Source: Notamacropus eugenii
Lineage: Eukaryota > Chordata > Mammalia > Diprotodontia > Macropodidae
Direction: 5' to 3'
DNA: 64,000 nt
Assembly: GCF_028372415.1 (NCBI RefSeq)
Contig: NC_092877.1
Span: forward strand, 217,530,116 to 217,594,115
Part shown: piece by piece, positions 54,929-64,000 of the stretch
How the letters are laid out: every line of letters starts with the position of its first letter
Numbering within the stretch: the first letter of the stretch is position 1
Notes under the pieces: generated by a model
Database searches by the model: none
Seen by the model: the letters and a program-made list of their open reading frames with translations, nothing else
Told to the model about the DNA's origin: nothing
Translations under genes and position numbers: made by a program

Positions 54929-55594
54929 ATTATACATTTATTATTCATTATTAATTTTCTTTATTTTCCTTATATTTGATGCTTCTTGAGGTAAAAGAAT
55001 ACTAAAAGTTACTTTTTCAGTCCTTTGAAAACACTGAATCTACCTAGAAAAATTACAGAATTTTTCACATTCATCTTTGAATGTCAGCTTTCTGTATAAT
55101 ATTAGCCAATACTTTCAGGGAGCTAAATGATTAAAACTTACAGCCTCAAAACATTTAAATAAATGAACAGGAACACGAGCAGCTGAATTTCCCTAGACAC
55201 TGTCATGTTGCATCTTTCTTTCTTAACTCAATAATTTAAATAGCTCTTTTGTCAACATGATGAGATGTTCACGTTTCACATCTGTTGCAACATAGGTGGC
55301 TCTCTCACTAATTTGATTTTTCTGAACTATAAATCTTTTTTGATGAACTTTTAAAAAAATAAATAAGTATTGATATTGAAGTAGGAAGGGTCATAGCTCT
55401 CACTAGATATAGAGGGATGATACATGATTAACTTCTCCTTCAGTCATAAACAAAGATCTGATGTTGATTAGATTCTTTCCCCTTGGGTAAAGTGTGGGAC
55501 AGAATCTTTGATCATTGATAAACTTGGTAGCCTTGTGGCGTGGTGGCTTAGTGAGAAAAGGTTGGAGGAGAGGCAGGATGTCGCCTGTCTGGCT
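54929..55594. other. Unassigned AT-rich sequence
   Basis: No gene or confident repeat was seen. Confidence 0.35.
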
Positions 55595-56065
55595 ATGTCC
55601 ACAAAATTCAATGACTTCCCATTGTCTTTAGGATAAAATATTAACTCCTGTTGTCATTTAAGACCCTTCACCATCTTGCTCCAGCCTATCTTGTTCACTT
55701 GGATTTCACATTACTTCCCCTGAGGCACATTGTTCCAGACAAACTATTCCCCTACATAACATCCCATTTTCTACCTCTGTGTTTTACGTTGGTGGTTTCC
55801 TGTTCCTGGGATACTCTTCCTACCTCACTCCTATCACTTGGTTTCCCTATCTCTATTTAGGGCTAAGCTTGTACCCGGGGCCTTTCATAGTCCCTTCAGT
55901 TGTCATTGCTATCTCTATAATCACTTCATATTTCCTTTGTATACGTTTTATACTTCTTTATGTATGGGTACATGTTTCCTCCCCAGTAGAACTGGAAGTC
56001 AATGGCTTTCGTTTTTTGTCTTTATGTTCCTACTTCATGGGACAGTACCTGACATCTAAATAATT
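55595..56065 (+). repeat. L2 LINE 3' region, plus strand
   Basis: 'ttcaatgacttcccattgtc', 'ataaaatattaactcctgtt', 'agacccttcaccatcttgct', 'ctgttcctgggatactcttc', and the terminal 'gacagtacctgacatctaaa' run in sense L2 order. The overlapping short open frames are L2-derived noise, not genes. Confidence 0.8.
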
Positions 56066-56482
56066 ATTGTTCATCATTTCAAAGAGGATCACTGACATTG
56101 TGGGGTGATGTCTTGACTTAAGTGTGAATCGGATTTAAGGAAGGCAGAATTGCACAAGGTTGTCAGATTCACTCTTTCTTCCAGTCATCAAAGTCCAGTG
56201 GCAAGACAAAATTCAGGACAGCTGTCAGTGACCTAGGATGCAGTAGATGATTTGGTGTCTTTGGTGTCTAATCAGGCTCTAAGCATTTCACAGAACCTGC
56301 TTCAACCATCATCATGGCTATTGGAACAATGGAGGAAATCTTCACATGCTCGTGGTAGACATTCCCTTAATTCACCTATGGGTTTGAGGCCCACTGATTA
56401 CCCTCAAGCTGGTTTAGCCCATCTTCTTAGATGGTTTTACTAGGGGTGGGCTGGCTGCTGTGCACTATTTATATCACTTGTG
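56066..56482 (+). repeat. Marsupial-type interspersed repeat (SINE-like)
   Basis: Order: 'ttcaaagaggatcactgaca', 'ggggtgatgtcttgacttaa', 'agtccagtggcaagacaaaa', 'ctaggatgcagtagatgatt', 'tctaatcaggctctaagcat', 'cttcaaccatcatcatggct', 'tggtagacattcccttaatt', ending 'gcactatttatatcact'. I recognise this order as a common marsupial repeat; the family name is uncertain. Confidence 0.7.
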
Positions 56483-57488
56483 TATATAAATAGTAAGCCT
56501 TTAATAAAAAAGACTTGTTGAATTGAAAAGTTTAATAAGAGTTGTATTTTGGTTTTTGATTATATAATGAATATGACCTACATTTCCTGAAAATATTAAA
56601 AAAAAAATTCCTATGGTAATTCTTCCCCACTCCCCTATTTAAAATGAGAATTTTGAATAGTTTGTTATTATTATTCTAACAATTTAAAGGATATTTTCAA
56701 AACCCATCTTTAATCTTTGCTAAGACTCAGACTGAAATCTTCTGTAACTGAAGGATCCTCACTGACATCAGAACCCCATAACCACTGTGCAGAGAGTGAT
56801 ATTCTTGGCTTCCTGGCTCATAACTGAAACATGTTATGAGGCTAACATGAAAGCAAAGACAAATTCATGCTTTATTATTTTGACATTACTATGAAGTGAT
56901 AGGAAAGGAAAGAGAATAGGTTGGCTCAGGAAGGAGACAGATCTCAGGAGGAAGCTAAGTAGGAAAAAGAGAAGTCAATTCATTTGGAGCCATTGTTTAC
57001 AGGTTCTTTGTTCATTATCCCTGTTGCGATCATTATGATTATGAGATCATATAGAATATAATCTGCTTGTTAAGGCTGTGGTTATGGATGAAGGTTTGTG
57101 TGTCTGGTCACAATGTTTTGCTTAATTAAAATGTTTCAGAACTTTTATAAGTTCATTTTAACTGCTGGCTAATTTAATTGGAGATACATAAAGGACACCA
57201 TTTCACCTAATTTGAAGCAATAAATGAGACCAGTGTAGTTTTTTAATGACATTAAGAAAAGAAAAGTAAATGTTTTCCATTGTTTCCTGCCATTTCTTTC
57301 GTGTTTGGTACCTTTAAGCAACAGTAACAACAAAAAGTCATTCAGAAAAAAAGAAAAATGAATGTTAACTTTGATAAGACTTATTTATGGTGATGTTATA
57401 ATGGTAACCATATTTAATTATATTGGGCATTTGATGAAGCTTTTTTTTCTAGATTCAGGGAATCTCATAAGTGCAAACAAGCCAGTGA
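56483..57488. other. Unassigned sequence
   Basis: No gene or confident repeat was seen. A short A-run sits at 56600-56609. Confidence 0.35.
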
Positions 57489-57489
57489 G

Positions 57490-57725
57490 ACAGTGAGATG
57501 AAAAAGGAGACGTCGAAGCCAGATGATCTGAGTTCAAGTCCAGCTTCGGACAGACTGGTTGAGTCACTTTGGGCACTTCATTTAATGTCTTAGTTCCACA
57601 GAAAAACTCTCTAAGGCATAAGTAAGCTGTTAAAAGGTACAATCTGCATTGGTAGAGGAAGTTTGTCACCAGGCACTCACTAAATTGATGAAATCACAGA
57701 TCTGATTAAAAAAAAAAAACAAAAA
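57490..57725 (+). repeat. SINE of the 'ccctacatcaatgaaa' family with A-rich tail
   Basis: 'tctgagttcaagtccagctt', 'cacttcatttaatgtcttag', 'tctgcattggtagaggaagt', 'aattgatgaaatcacagatc', then an A-rich tail at 57708-57728. Confidence 0.8.
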
Positions 57726-60035
57726 ACTAAAATTTAAAATTGCGCTTTCAGATTTGCATTGTGCTTTTCTATGTATTATTTTGTTTGACCCAAATGAGAG
57801 AAGCCTGTGTACAGGAATCACAGCTGTACTTTCATGCTTTTTGGTTATATGAAAATATACAATTAAAAAAGCTTACTCCAAATTTAATACCATATTTACC
57901 ACTGCATTTCATTAAAAGCGTTAAAAATAACAAATCAAGTGGAATTAGTGTATTTATTTAAGAGAGGGGAGAAAAACTCTTGGAATCTTGATTGCAACAT
58001 GTTAGAACTCTCTGTCTGTCAACTTAAGAAAAATTGTATACTTCCCAATTAGAATATTATATAAATATTAAAAGTTGTGACTGCTTCACCTATTTCACTG
58101 AAATCTTGGAAAAGTAAAATCATTAAACGCAACAGTTAATTCTGGGGGAAGGAAAGAATGAAGGTATATTAGATTTGTATCACTTAGCAATCATCATGAG
58201 AAGTCCAAATTTTCCAATCTTAAAATATAATAATTTACAATTTAATGATCTCCTGTACTTTGGTAAGTAGCGAGTATTGTTGTCACACAGGCCATTGTGA
58301 TATTGTGATACTTAAGATGAATATAAATTGAGAAATTATTTACCAGGTGAAGAGTATAGCTAAACAGATGAATTTCAATGTAGATTTCTCCAGAGCTTTT
58401 GTCCAGAGTATGTCACTTGTTACCCTTTCCATTTTCATTATAATATGAAATACTGACTGAAAGATAAAAAATACTCTGGTAACAGTGAAGGGAAGTAGTT
58501 TCCGCTTATTTTTAATATTCTTTTTGCAGAGTTCTGCAGTCTTCAGAATGATTGAAAGGCCATTGTCTTCTGTCATTACCATGTTTGCCACAGGACCTCC
58601 TATAAAGTCCTCTCTTGTTCGATCTCCCATCAGCCCTATTAAATAGCTGACAGTCTTTTTTCTCTAACGATAAGTATTCAGTAGATTCGTTTCATCAGTT
58701 AATTAAATGGGAGAAAGGACTAGAGAAATACCTTTGTGAATACCAGAGGGATAGAGTTCTGAACCTCCACACTTACAGAGAATTACTATTTAGGATAATG
58801 CAGTTTAACATCACACAGGATGTACTGTACTAGTGCATATCTCAAAACATGGGAATTGAGTGACTGACACTTGCTGAAGATGAGGAATAATGGAAGGCAA
58901 TATGATATCTATTCTCTAAAATAGTCTTAGAATCCAGAAGAATTGGTGTGGACAAACAGATCTCACTGATAGGATGCAGAATTTATATATCTGAAGATCT
59001 CAATTGTTCATTCAACATTTGAGATCTTCTGAGTCTGGTCTGAGGTACAGTTTCAAAAGTGGTTATTCTTTCCTTTGACTACACTAGACTACTTAGTGTT
59101 GAGTAAATGGAAAGCAAAATTGATGTCAATGATAAGTAATTGACGTATAAATATGGGAGCCTTCATTATAGTCATTTTGTTCAAAGGTCACAGACAAAGC
59201 TGCCAAGACATATTCATATAGAATGAGTCTGAATTTTGTTTAATAAACTAAATTCTGAATTAGCTATTATAACAATTCAGCACTTCATTTTATTTATGAT
59301 ATCTATAAATTTTATTTTTGTAGGTAATAGAGGAAGTTCGCCATGAACATAATTTAAAACTATAATGAATGTGGTCTATTATGATTCATTTTATGCTGAT
59401 CAAATGTTAAATGAGAGAACAGATGTGCAGAATATATTTGCCTATTCCAATTAGAAAAAAGGACTTTGAGAAACTATATTTTAGTACTACATTAGAAAGA
59501 GATCTGAGAAATTTCCTTATGTACACTATAACTTATTCATTGGTGCAAACATTATAATTTATAATATATGAGAAATTAATGTTACTTTAAAAGTTTTCAT
59601 TCTTTCCCTGGAAGATGAAAAATTATTCTTTGAATTTTTAGAAAATGATTTTGCTAAATTTACAAAGAACCTTTACACCATTTATTAATAATATTTAATA
59701 ATAATGAATAAATAAAATAATAGTTAAAAATTCCTAAAAGAGGAAAATGACCTTTGAATCCAAAGGAAAAGATAAGATAAAATTCCATTTAGTTTCTGAT
59801 TCACTTCTGTTGTATAACTGAATAATTACTCATTCTATAACTATAAACATTAAAACAGGTTTTTTTTACTTATGACAAGTAAAGTTTCCATTCATTGTAA
59901 GGTGATTTCATGCTGTCTTCTGGTTCAAGTAACTATTATTCGTCCTAATAGCTGAATGTAATACTCACATTCTAAACAGAATTTCTTGTCTTGGAAACCT
60001 GACTTCTGATGTCTTACAATGTGAAATAGATATTT
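57726..60035. other. Unassigned AT-rich 2.3 kb
   Basis: No gene or confident repeat was recognised. This is the longest stretch without a recognised repeat, but its low complexity and AT richness make old repeats hard to see. Confidence 0.35.
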
Positions 60036-60938
60036 TCTGTCTCTCTCTCTCTCTCTCAGCTGGTCTCTGTCTCTGCTACCATTAAAATAAGACAGACCCC
60101 CAAAATCTCCAACCAAAAGCAAGCAAACAAACTGAATTAACAACTCAACTTTTGCACTATTCAAGAGGCCTTTTTTCATTTCTGAATGGCTTAGAATGAC
60201 CAATTAACATAAGAATGCTCCTTCTTTGGTTTTCTTGCATAATGTTAAAATCACAGTATTTCCTTAACGGAAGCCCAGTCATTGTATGGTTTATAAAAAT
60301 ACTCACAATTTGTACAACTTGGGCTTTACTTAGTGTGAATTGGTCTCTTAGAATAGTTTTAGAACAGAAGGAAAAAAGGGTTTTTTGGGGTGTATTTTGT
60401 TTTGTTAGCTCAAAAGTAAAGGCGATGTGCCGGGTACACAGGAACATTATTAATGAATGTCCTGCCTTTCCAGTGGATGTAATGAATGCACTAGACCTGC
60501 TGCACACGTTCATTAGTGGAGTACAGCAATTTTTTTAATGTGTTAAGATTCAGAAAGAGTGTAAATCCTACAATACAAAGCATCTTTCTTTTTGGATGGG
60601 AATTGCTAGCTTATTTTTCTTCTGGCCATTCATGATATTAAAAAAAAAAATGGGACTCATGGAAAAGTTGAGCCGTGGACACATTTTGCCATTATCAACA
60701 GTGCCTTAATTTTTCTTCCTAAAATATTTTCCTTTATCAAGTTTAATATTAAAGGAAACATTTCCATTGAACCTGTTTCTGATTTTAAGGGAGAGATTAG
60801 TTTGATTCTTAGAGTGTAAATTTTCTAGAAAAGATGTTATTAATTAGATTATTTTATGGAGAATATTGGACACAAAGAAACACATAATTGGATGAATCTC
60901 ATGACCTCTTCTAGGTTCTCATTACCTATTTCCTAGAG
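60036..60938. other. Unassigned sequence with a candidate conserved element
   Basis: It opens with a short (CT)n run at 60040-60057. Positions 60205-60540 are repeat-free and retain CpGs (for example 'gcgatgtgccgggtacacag' near 60422). Open frames of 107 codons (plus) and 118 codons (minus) overlap here, but neither shows a domain and they oppose each other, so I treat both as chance. Confidence 0.35.
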
Positions 60939-61147
60939 CAATGGTGCCAGACTTGAAATAGTAGTGGGCCACTAACCTGTACTTAAGAATATCTGTGGGC
61001 CACATATTGATTTAGAAAACTGCACATTAACATTATCTTTATCTTATTGTATTTTTACATATTTTGATAAATATTTCCCGATTACATTTTAATCTGGTTC
61101 CTCTGTGCTTGGGAGTATTTTGGCCAGTAATGTGGGCTGGTGACCTT
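60939..61147. mobile_element. hAT-like miniature element, right end lost
   Basis: The left terminus is 'caatggtgccagacttgaaa'. The interior is 'tgggccacatattgatttag', 'tttgataaatatttcccgat', 'tacattttaatctggttcc'. I recognise this as an abundant marsupial element whose ends normally read as CAGnGGTGnCAAAC inverted repeats. Here the right terminus has been lost or overwritten near 61147 and an L2 fragment follows. Confidence 0.6.
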
Positions 61148-61154
61148 GTTTTTT

Positions 61155-61252
61155 GCTACCTCTGGCCTAGACTACTGCAACAGACTCCTAATTGGGTGGT
61201 CTGCCTCCAGTCTCCCATTTTCAATCTATTCCACACACTTTGCCAGGTTTTC
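61155..61252 (+). repeat. L2 LINE fragment, plus strand
   Basis: 'tctggcctagactactgcaa', 'cagactcctaattgggtggt', 'ctgcctccagtctcccattt', 'tccacacactttgccag' is the L2 3' region in sense. Confidence 0.8.
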
Positions 61253-61267
61253 CTAGGACTCAGTTTT

Positions 61268-61352
61268 GATCATTTATTCAACAAACATTTATTAAGAGAG
61301 TACCAGTTTCTGGGAACTGCTAAGCATTGCAAGAAATACAAACATGTCAGTA
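61268..61352 (-). repeat. L2 LINE 3' terminus, minus strand
   Basis: 'tcatttattcaacaaacatt', 'tattaagagagtaccagttt' and 'gaactgctaagcattgcaag' form the antisense L2 terminus. It faces the plus-strand L2 at 61155. Confidence 0.7.
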
Positions 61353-61541
61353 TATGCTAGGGGATCTGGGTTAGGTGATGCAAGAGTTATGTCTTGAAAG
61401 CTGCTGGGTAGAAACTTGTCTGTAGACATACTAGTGACAAATGATAGCATTGTTCTGAAGTGAATTATGAGGTGTATAAGAAAAGGAGAGAGGCGGAGAG
61501 AAGGAGTGAATGGAGAGCTGGTGTTGGAGGCTAGAGGATCT

Positions 61542-61606
61542 GGGTAAACCACAACTTCTCAGTGCCTCTGGGAAGCTCTCTAAGACTGAGAAGTTGTGGT
61601 TTCCCC
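61542..61606. repeat. Near-perfect inverted repeat (hairpin)
   Basis: The left arm 61546-61563 is the exact reverse complement of the right arm 61585-61602 (18 of 18). Past one mismatch, four more pairs extend the stem outward (61541-61544 with 61604-61607). The loop is 61564-61584 (21 bases). The loop sequence 'gcctctgggaagctctctaa' resembles the middle of the 'ccctacatcaatgaaa' SINE, so the arms may have formed by fold-back templated copying in a SINE remnant. Confidence 0.9.
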
Positions 61607-61659
61607 AGAGTCACCATCATTATTTGTCAGTAGACTTTGAACCACATGTCCACTAAAAA

Positions 61660-61834
61660 AAAAAAAAATCCAACAGTAAACCAAGAATAGAAAAAAGGAA
61701 AAAAGGGAGGAAGAAATAGAGGAAATGAAGGTGGAAGTGAGGAAGGAAGGAAAAAAGGAGGGAGGGAGGGAGGAGAAAAGAAAAAGGAAAGGAAGGGAGG
61801 AATGAAAAAGAAGAGGAAGGAAAGAAAAGAGTTC
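61660..61834. repeat. Purine-rich (GGAA)n / (GAAAA)n tract
   Basis: It begins with an A13 run (61655-61668). GGAA, GGAG and GAAAA repeats on the plus strand follow from about 61685. Ser/Pro/Phe-rich minus-strand frames here are artefacts. Confidence 0.85.
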
Positions 61835-62880
61835 CCAAGATAAGCTTCACTTGTGAGACAATGGACAGAAATCATATGGATGGTATGAAGCAATATCCAA
61901 GGGTAGAGTTCACTTTGGTATATATCAATAAAAGGATATTAGGATGCTTATAGGATCACATAACTCAGTTATAAAATAGACTTAGTTAAGTGTGTGAAAG
62001 GAATTAGATAAAGAAGCACTCGAAAATGGTAGTGTTGTGATCAAGACTGATTCTTCTCTCAGATCCAGTAATATCCAGATTTACTTGGATGAATGAGCAC
62101 TGGATGCTGAGCCTGCAGGAACTGGTGACCTTTATCAATTCTTGTCCTTCACTTGTTGCCCTTAAGGTTTGCCCCAAATTCATTGTTCTGGGGTTGTCAT
62201 CCCAATTGGGAAACTAGATTCCAAGTGTTTCAATTCCACTCCTTCATCAGGTTCTTGAGTAACAATACAAATTTTTCTCCTGTCTAAGGCATCTTCCCCA
62301 GCAAAGGGCAGGGATAGAGTAGAGGGAAGTAAAAAGTACTTGTAGTACAAGTAGTGCAAGTGTGTACTAGGTATGAAATAGACAGTTTTATTCCCACACC
62401 AATTAAGAATCATAGAATCATAGAATATTTAGCTGAGAAGTTAGTAGTCAAATATTATAGAAACATTCACAGTTAGGGTTGTCATTTCTGCCACAACTGT
62501 TTTGGTAATTGAGGAATAGGGAAAGATGTCAACAACTTTTTAAGATCTCACAAAATTCTATACCAAAGAAAGAAGATATAAACAGGAAGTAGCCCCATCC
62601 CAGATAAGAGCAGGCATAAGAGGTTAGAAGGTTAGGAACTTGTAGTCCTTGTGAAGGGCATTCTACCATCAACCTGTCAAAGCTTAGAGATTTGTCCTTA
62701 TACTTTGAGACTGATGGAAAATAGAAGTCTGAGGAACAAGAAACTAAGGTATTAGTTTCAACTCTACATGCAATTAGAAGGGTCCTCTTAAACATTCAGA
62801 GATTATCTATGCCTGCTTTGAGTTGTAGGTGGGAGATAGTGGCCCCTACACTATACATTCTGGAGGAGGGGGTACAGTAG
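61835..62880. other. Unassigned sequence
   Basis: No gene was seen. 'gaatcatagaatcatagaat' near 62408 may be a SINE tail remnant. Confidence 0.35.
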
Positions 62881-63008
62881 AATTATAGATTGAGAGTTTA
62901 AGGGGATATTAGAATTCATCTAATTCAGTCCACTTCTTTTAAAAGTGAGGAAACTGAGGTCTGGAAAAGTGAAAAGATTTGCCCAAGATACAGGGGGTAA
63001 GTGACCCA
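62881..63008 (-). repeat. THER/MIR-like SINE fragment, minus strand
   Basis: 'attagaattcatctaattca', 'gtgaggaaactgaggtctgg', 'gaaaagatttgcccaagata'. Confidence 0.75.
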
Positions 63009-63142
63009 GTTGGAAAAAAGTTGGGAAGGCCGAAATGCAGAACTTGTCAGTAGATGTAGTATGAGTGTGAGTGAATAGTTAAAGATGACCCTGTGGTTCT
63101 AAACTTATGTGACTGGGACAATGGATGGTGATACTTTGCTAA

Positions 63143-63321
63143 CTGGTTTTCTTAGCCTGGGGTTCATGAAATTGTGGTTTTTAATTTTTATAACTACATT
63201 TTAATGTGATTGGTTTCCTTTTTAACATTGTATATTTTAAACATTATTCTGAGAAGTGGATTATAGTTTTCACCAGACAGTCAAAGGGGTGTATGATATT
63301 AAAAAATGATGGAGAACCCCT
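63143..63321. mobile_element. hAT-like miniature element
   Basis: The left end 'ttcttagcctggggttcatg' and the right end 'tgatggagaacccc' match in order an ancient mammalian hAT element with termini like AGGGGTTCTTAACCTGGGG. The interior 'ttaatgtgattggtttcctt' and 'cattattctgagaagtggat', then 'caccagacagtcaaaggggt', are also recognisable. The interior has no coding capacity. Clean 8-bp target duplications were not confirmed. Confidence 0.65.
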
Positions 63322-64000
63322 TTATACATTGAATAGAGAAGATTCTAGAATGAGTCTTCTCAGTAAGTCCTAGTGAGTTAGCTCTCCTGGAGAATAATTA
63401 GAGGTAGATTGGATTATTATTGGCTAGACTGTGACTTTCTGAGACCCATATTGTCCTTTTGGGGAAAGTTTTATAGACATTGTCTTATAGAAAATAGAGC
63501 ATCCTGAGGGATTTTTTATCTAGTTGGGTGGGGATGAGAATAGGAGGAACAGGTATTGCCACCTGGATGGTGAGAAACTGAGGATTTTTGCCTACTGGGG
63601 ATCATGTGTGTAGCATCAGGAAAATAAAGCTCTCCTTGGGTAATATCAACCCTATTTAACATTTTTGCTCCAGGAGAAGGGGAGTGAGAGAAAGGGAGAT
63701 GGGAATTACTTAGGCTACATTTCTTAATTCAGTAGTCAAATTCCTTCTGGCTCCACTAAAGACTAAATATTGTCCCTCCCCTGGAAGATCTAGCTGACAA
63801 TTAATCAGAGAATACATCACACATACACACATATACTCACACACACTCATCCCCCTCCCCCCCATAAATTCAGTAACTATATAATAACTAAAATCAATAT
63901 GATGACATGACAGAGTATGATGATAATGACACAAGAGGCACAAAGTACGATGGTAGTTTAAAAAAAAAAAAGAAAAATCTTATTATTTCCAAGCTTAAAA
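63322..64000. other. Unassigned sequence to window end
   Basis: No gene was seen. A short CA-rich patch at 63814-63848 and a C-run near 63851-63863 are low complexity. An A-run sits at 63960-63971. Confidence 0.35.

Noticed and set aside
55651..56063. Three overlapping hydrophobic open frames
   Set aside because: They lie in a plus-strand L2 3' region and do not correspond to the L2 protein frame in an intact form.
60157..60538. Overlapping open frames of 118 codons (minus) and 107 codons (plus)
   Set aside because: They oppose each other, neither shows a domain, and a conserved non-coding explanation is simpler.

Overview
The window looks like a stretch of a marsupial (metatherian) nuclear genome. 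I found no protein-coding gene. The sequence is AT-rich with few CpGs. Every open frame is short (the longest is 125 codons) and is explained by low-complexity DNA, a repeat or chance. Organism identity rests on the interspersed repeats. There are many tRNA-headed CORE-SINEs whose antisense copies read 'ctgactctttgtgacc ... gaggaaactgaggcaaa'. There is a second SINE family ending in 'gtcatctccag ... ggacaaacac'. CR1/L3-clade LINEs, L2, MIR, hAT miniature elements, one marsupial-type L1 fragment and an LTR family are also present. I recognised family names from memory; none was checked against a library.

Layout. 0-9 kb: MIR-like SINEs, then an L2 on the minus strand (6413-7855) split by two younger SINEs, then a hAT miniature element with a near-perfect 8-bp target duplication (8430-8634). 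9-18 kb: a LINE-like remnant, a minus-strand solo LTR (12473-12938), a tandem pair of SINEs and long unassigned stretches. 18-25 kb: a 209-bp tandem duplication, a minus-strand CR1/L3 3' end, a hAT element splitting a SINE, a CCTT/GGAA microsatellite, and a 7SL (SRP) RNA retropseudogene that interrupts a MIR. 25-40 kb: L2 and CR1/L3 3' ends, a GAA/purine tract, a plus-strand solo LTR (33163-33661) of the same family as the 12.5-kb copy, a complete SINE with an 11-bp target duplication (34107-34416), a TG/AG tract and a 54-bp tandem duplication. 40-57 kb: nested SINEs, a repeat-poor block at 42.8-45.4 kb that resembles conserved regulatory DNA, a large CTAT/CCAT array, two TG arrays, an L1 fragment, an L2 3' end and a marsupial-type SINE-like repeat. 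57-64 kb: AT-rich and mostly unassigned, with two more hAT-like remnants, oppositely oriented L2 pieces and an 18-bp perfect inverted repeat.

The window reads as intergenic or deep-intronic DNA, perhaps part of a gene desert, whose history can be read from nested insertions. I found no evidence of a new gene system. The strongest unexplained signals are the unclassified repeat pair (5.3 and 11.4 kb), the long hairpin at 61.55 kb, the 209-bp tandem duplication and several candidate conserved non-coding elements. None of the candidate elements could be tested without alignments.
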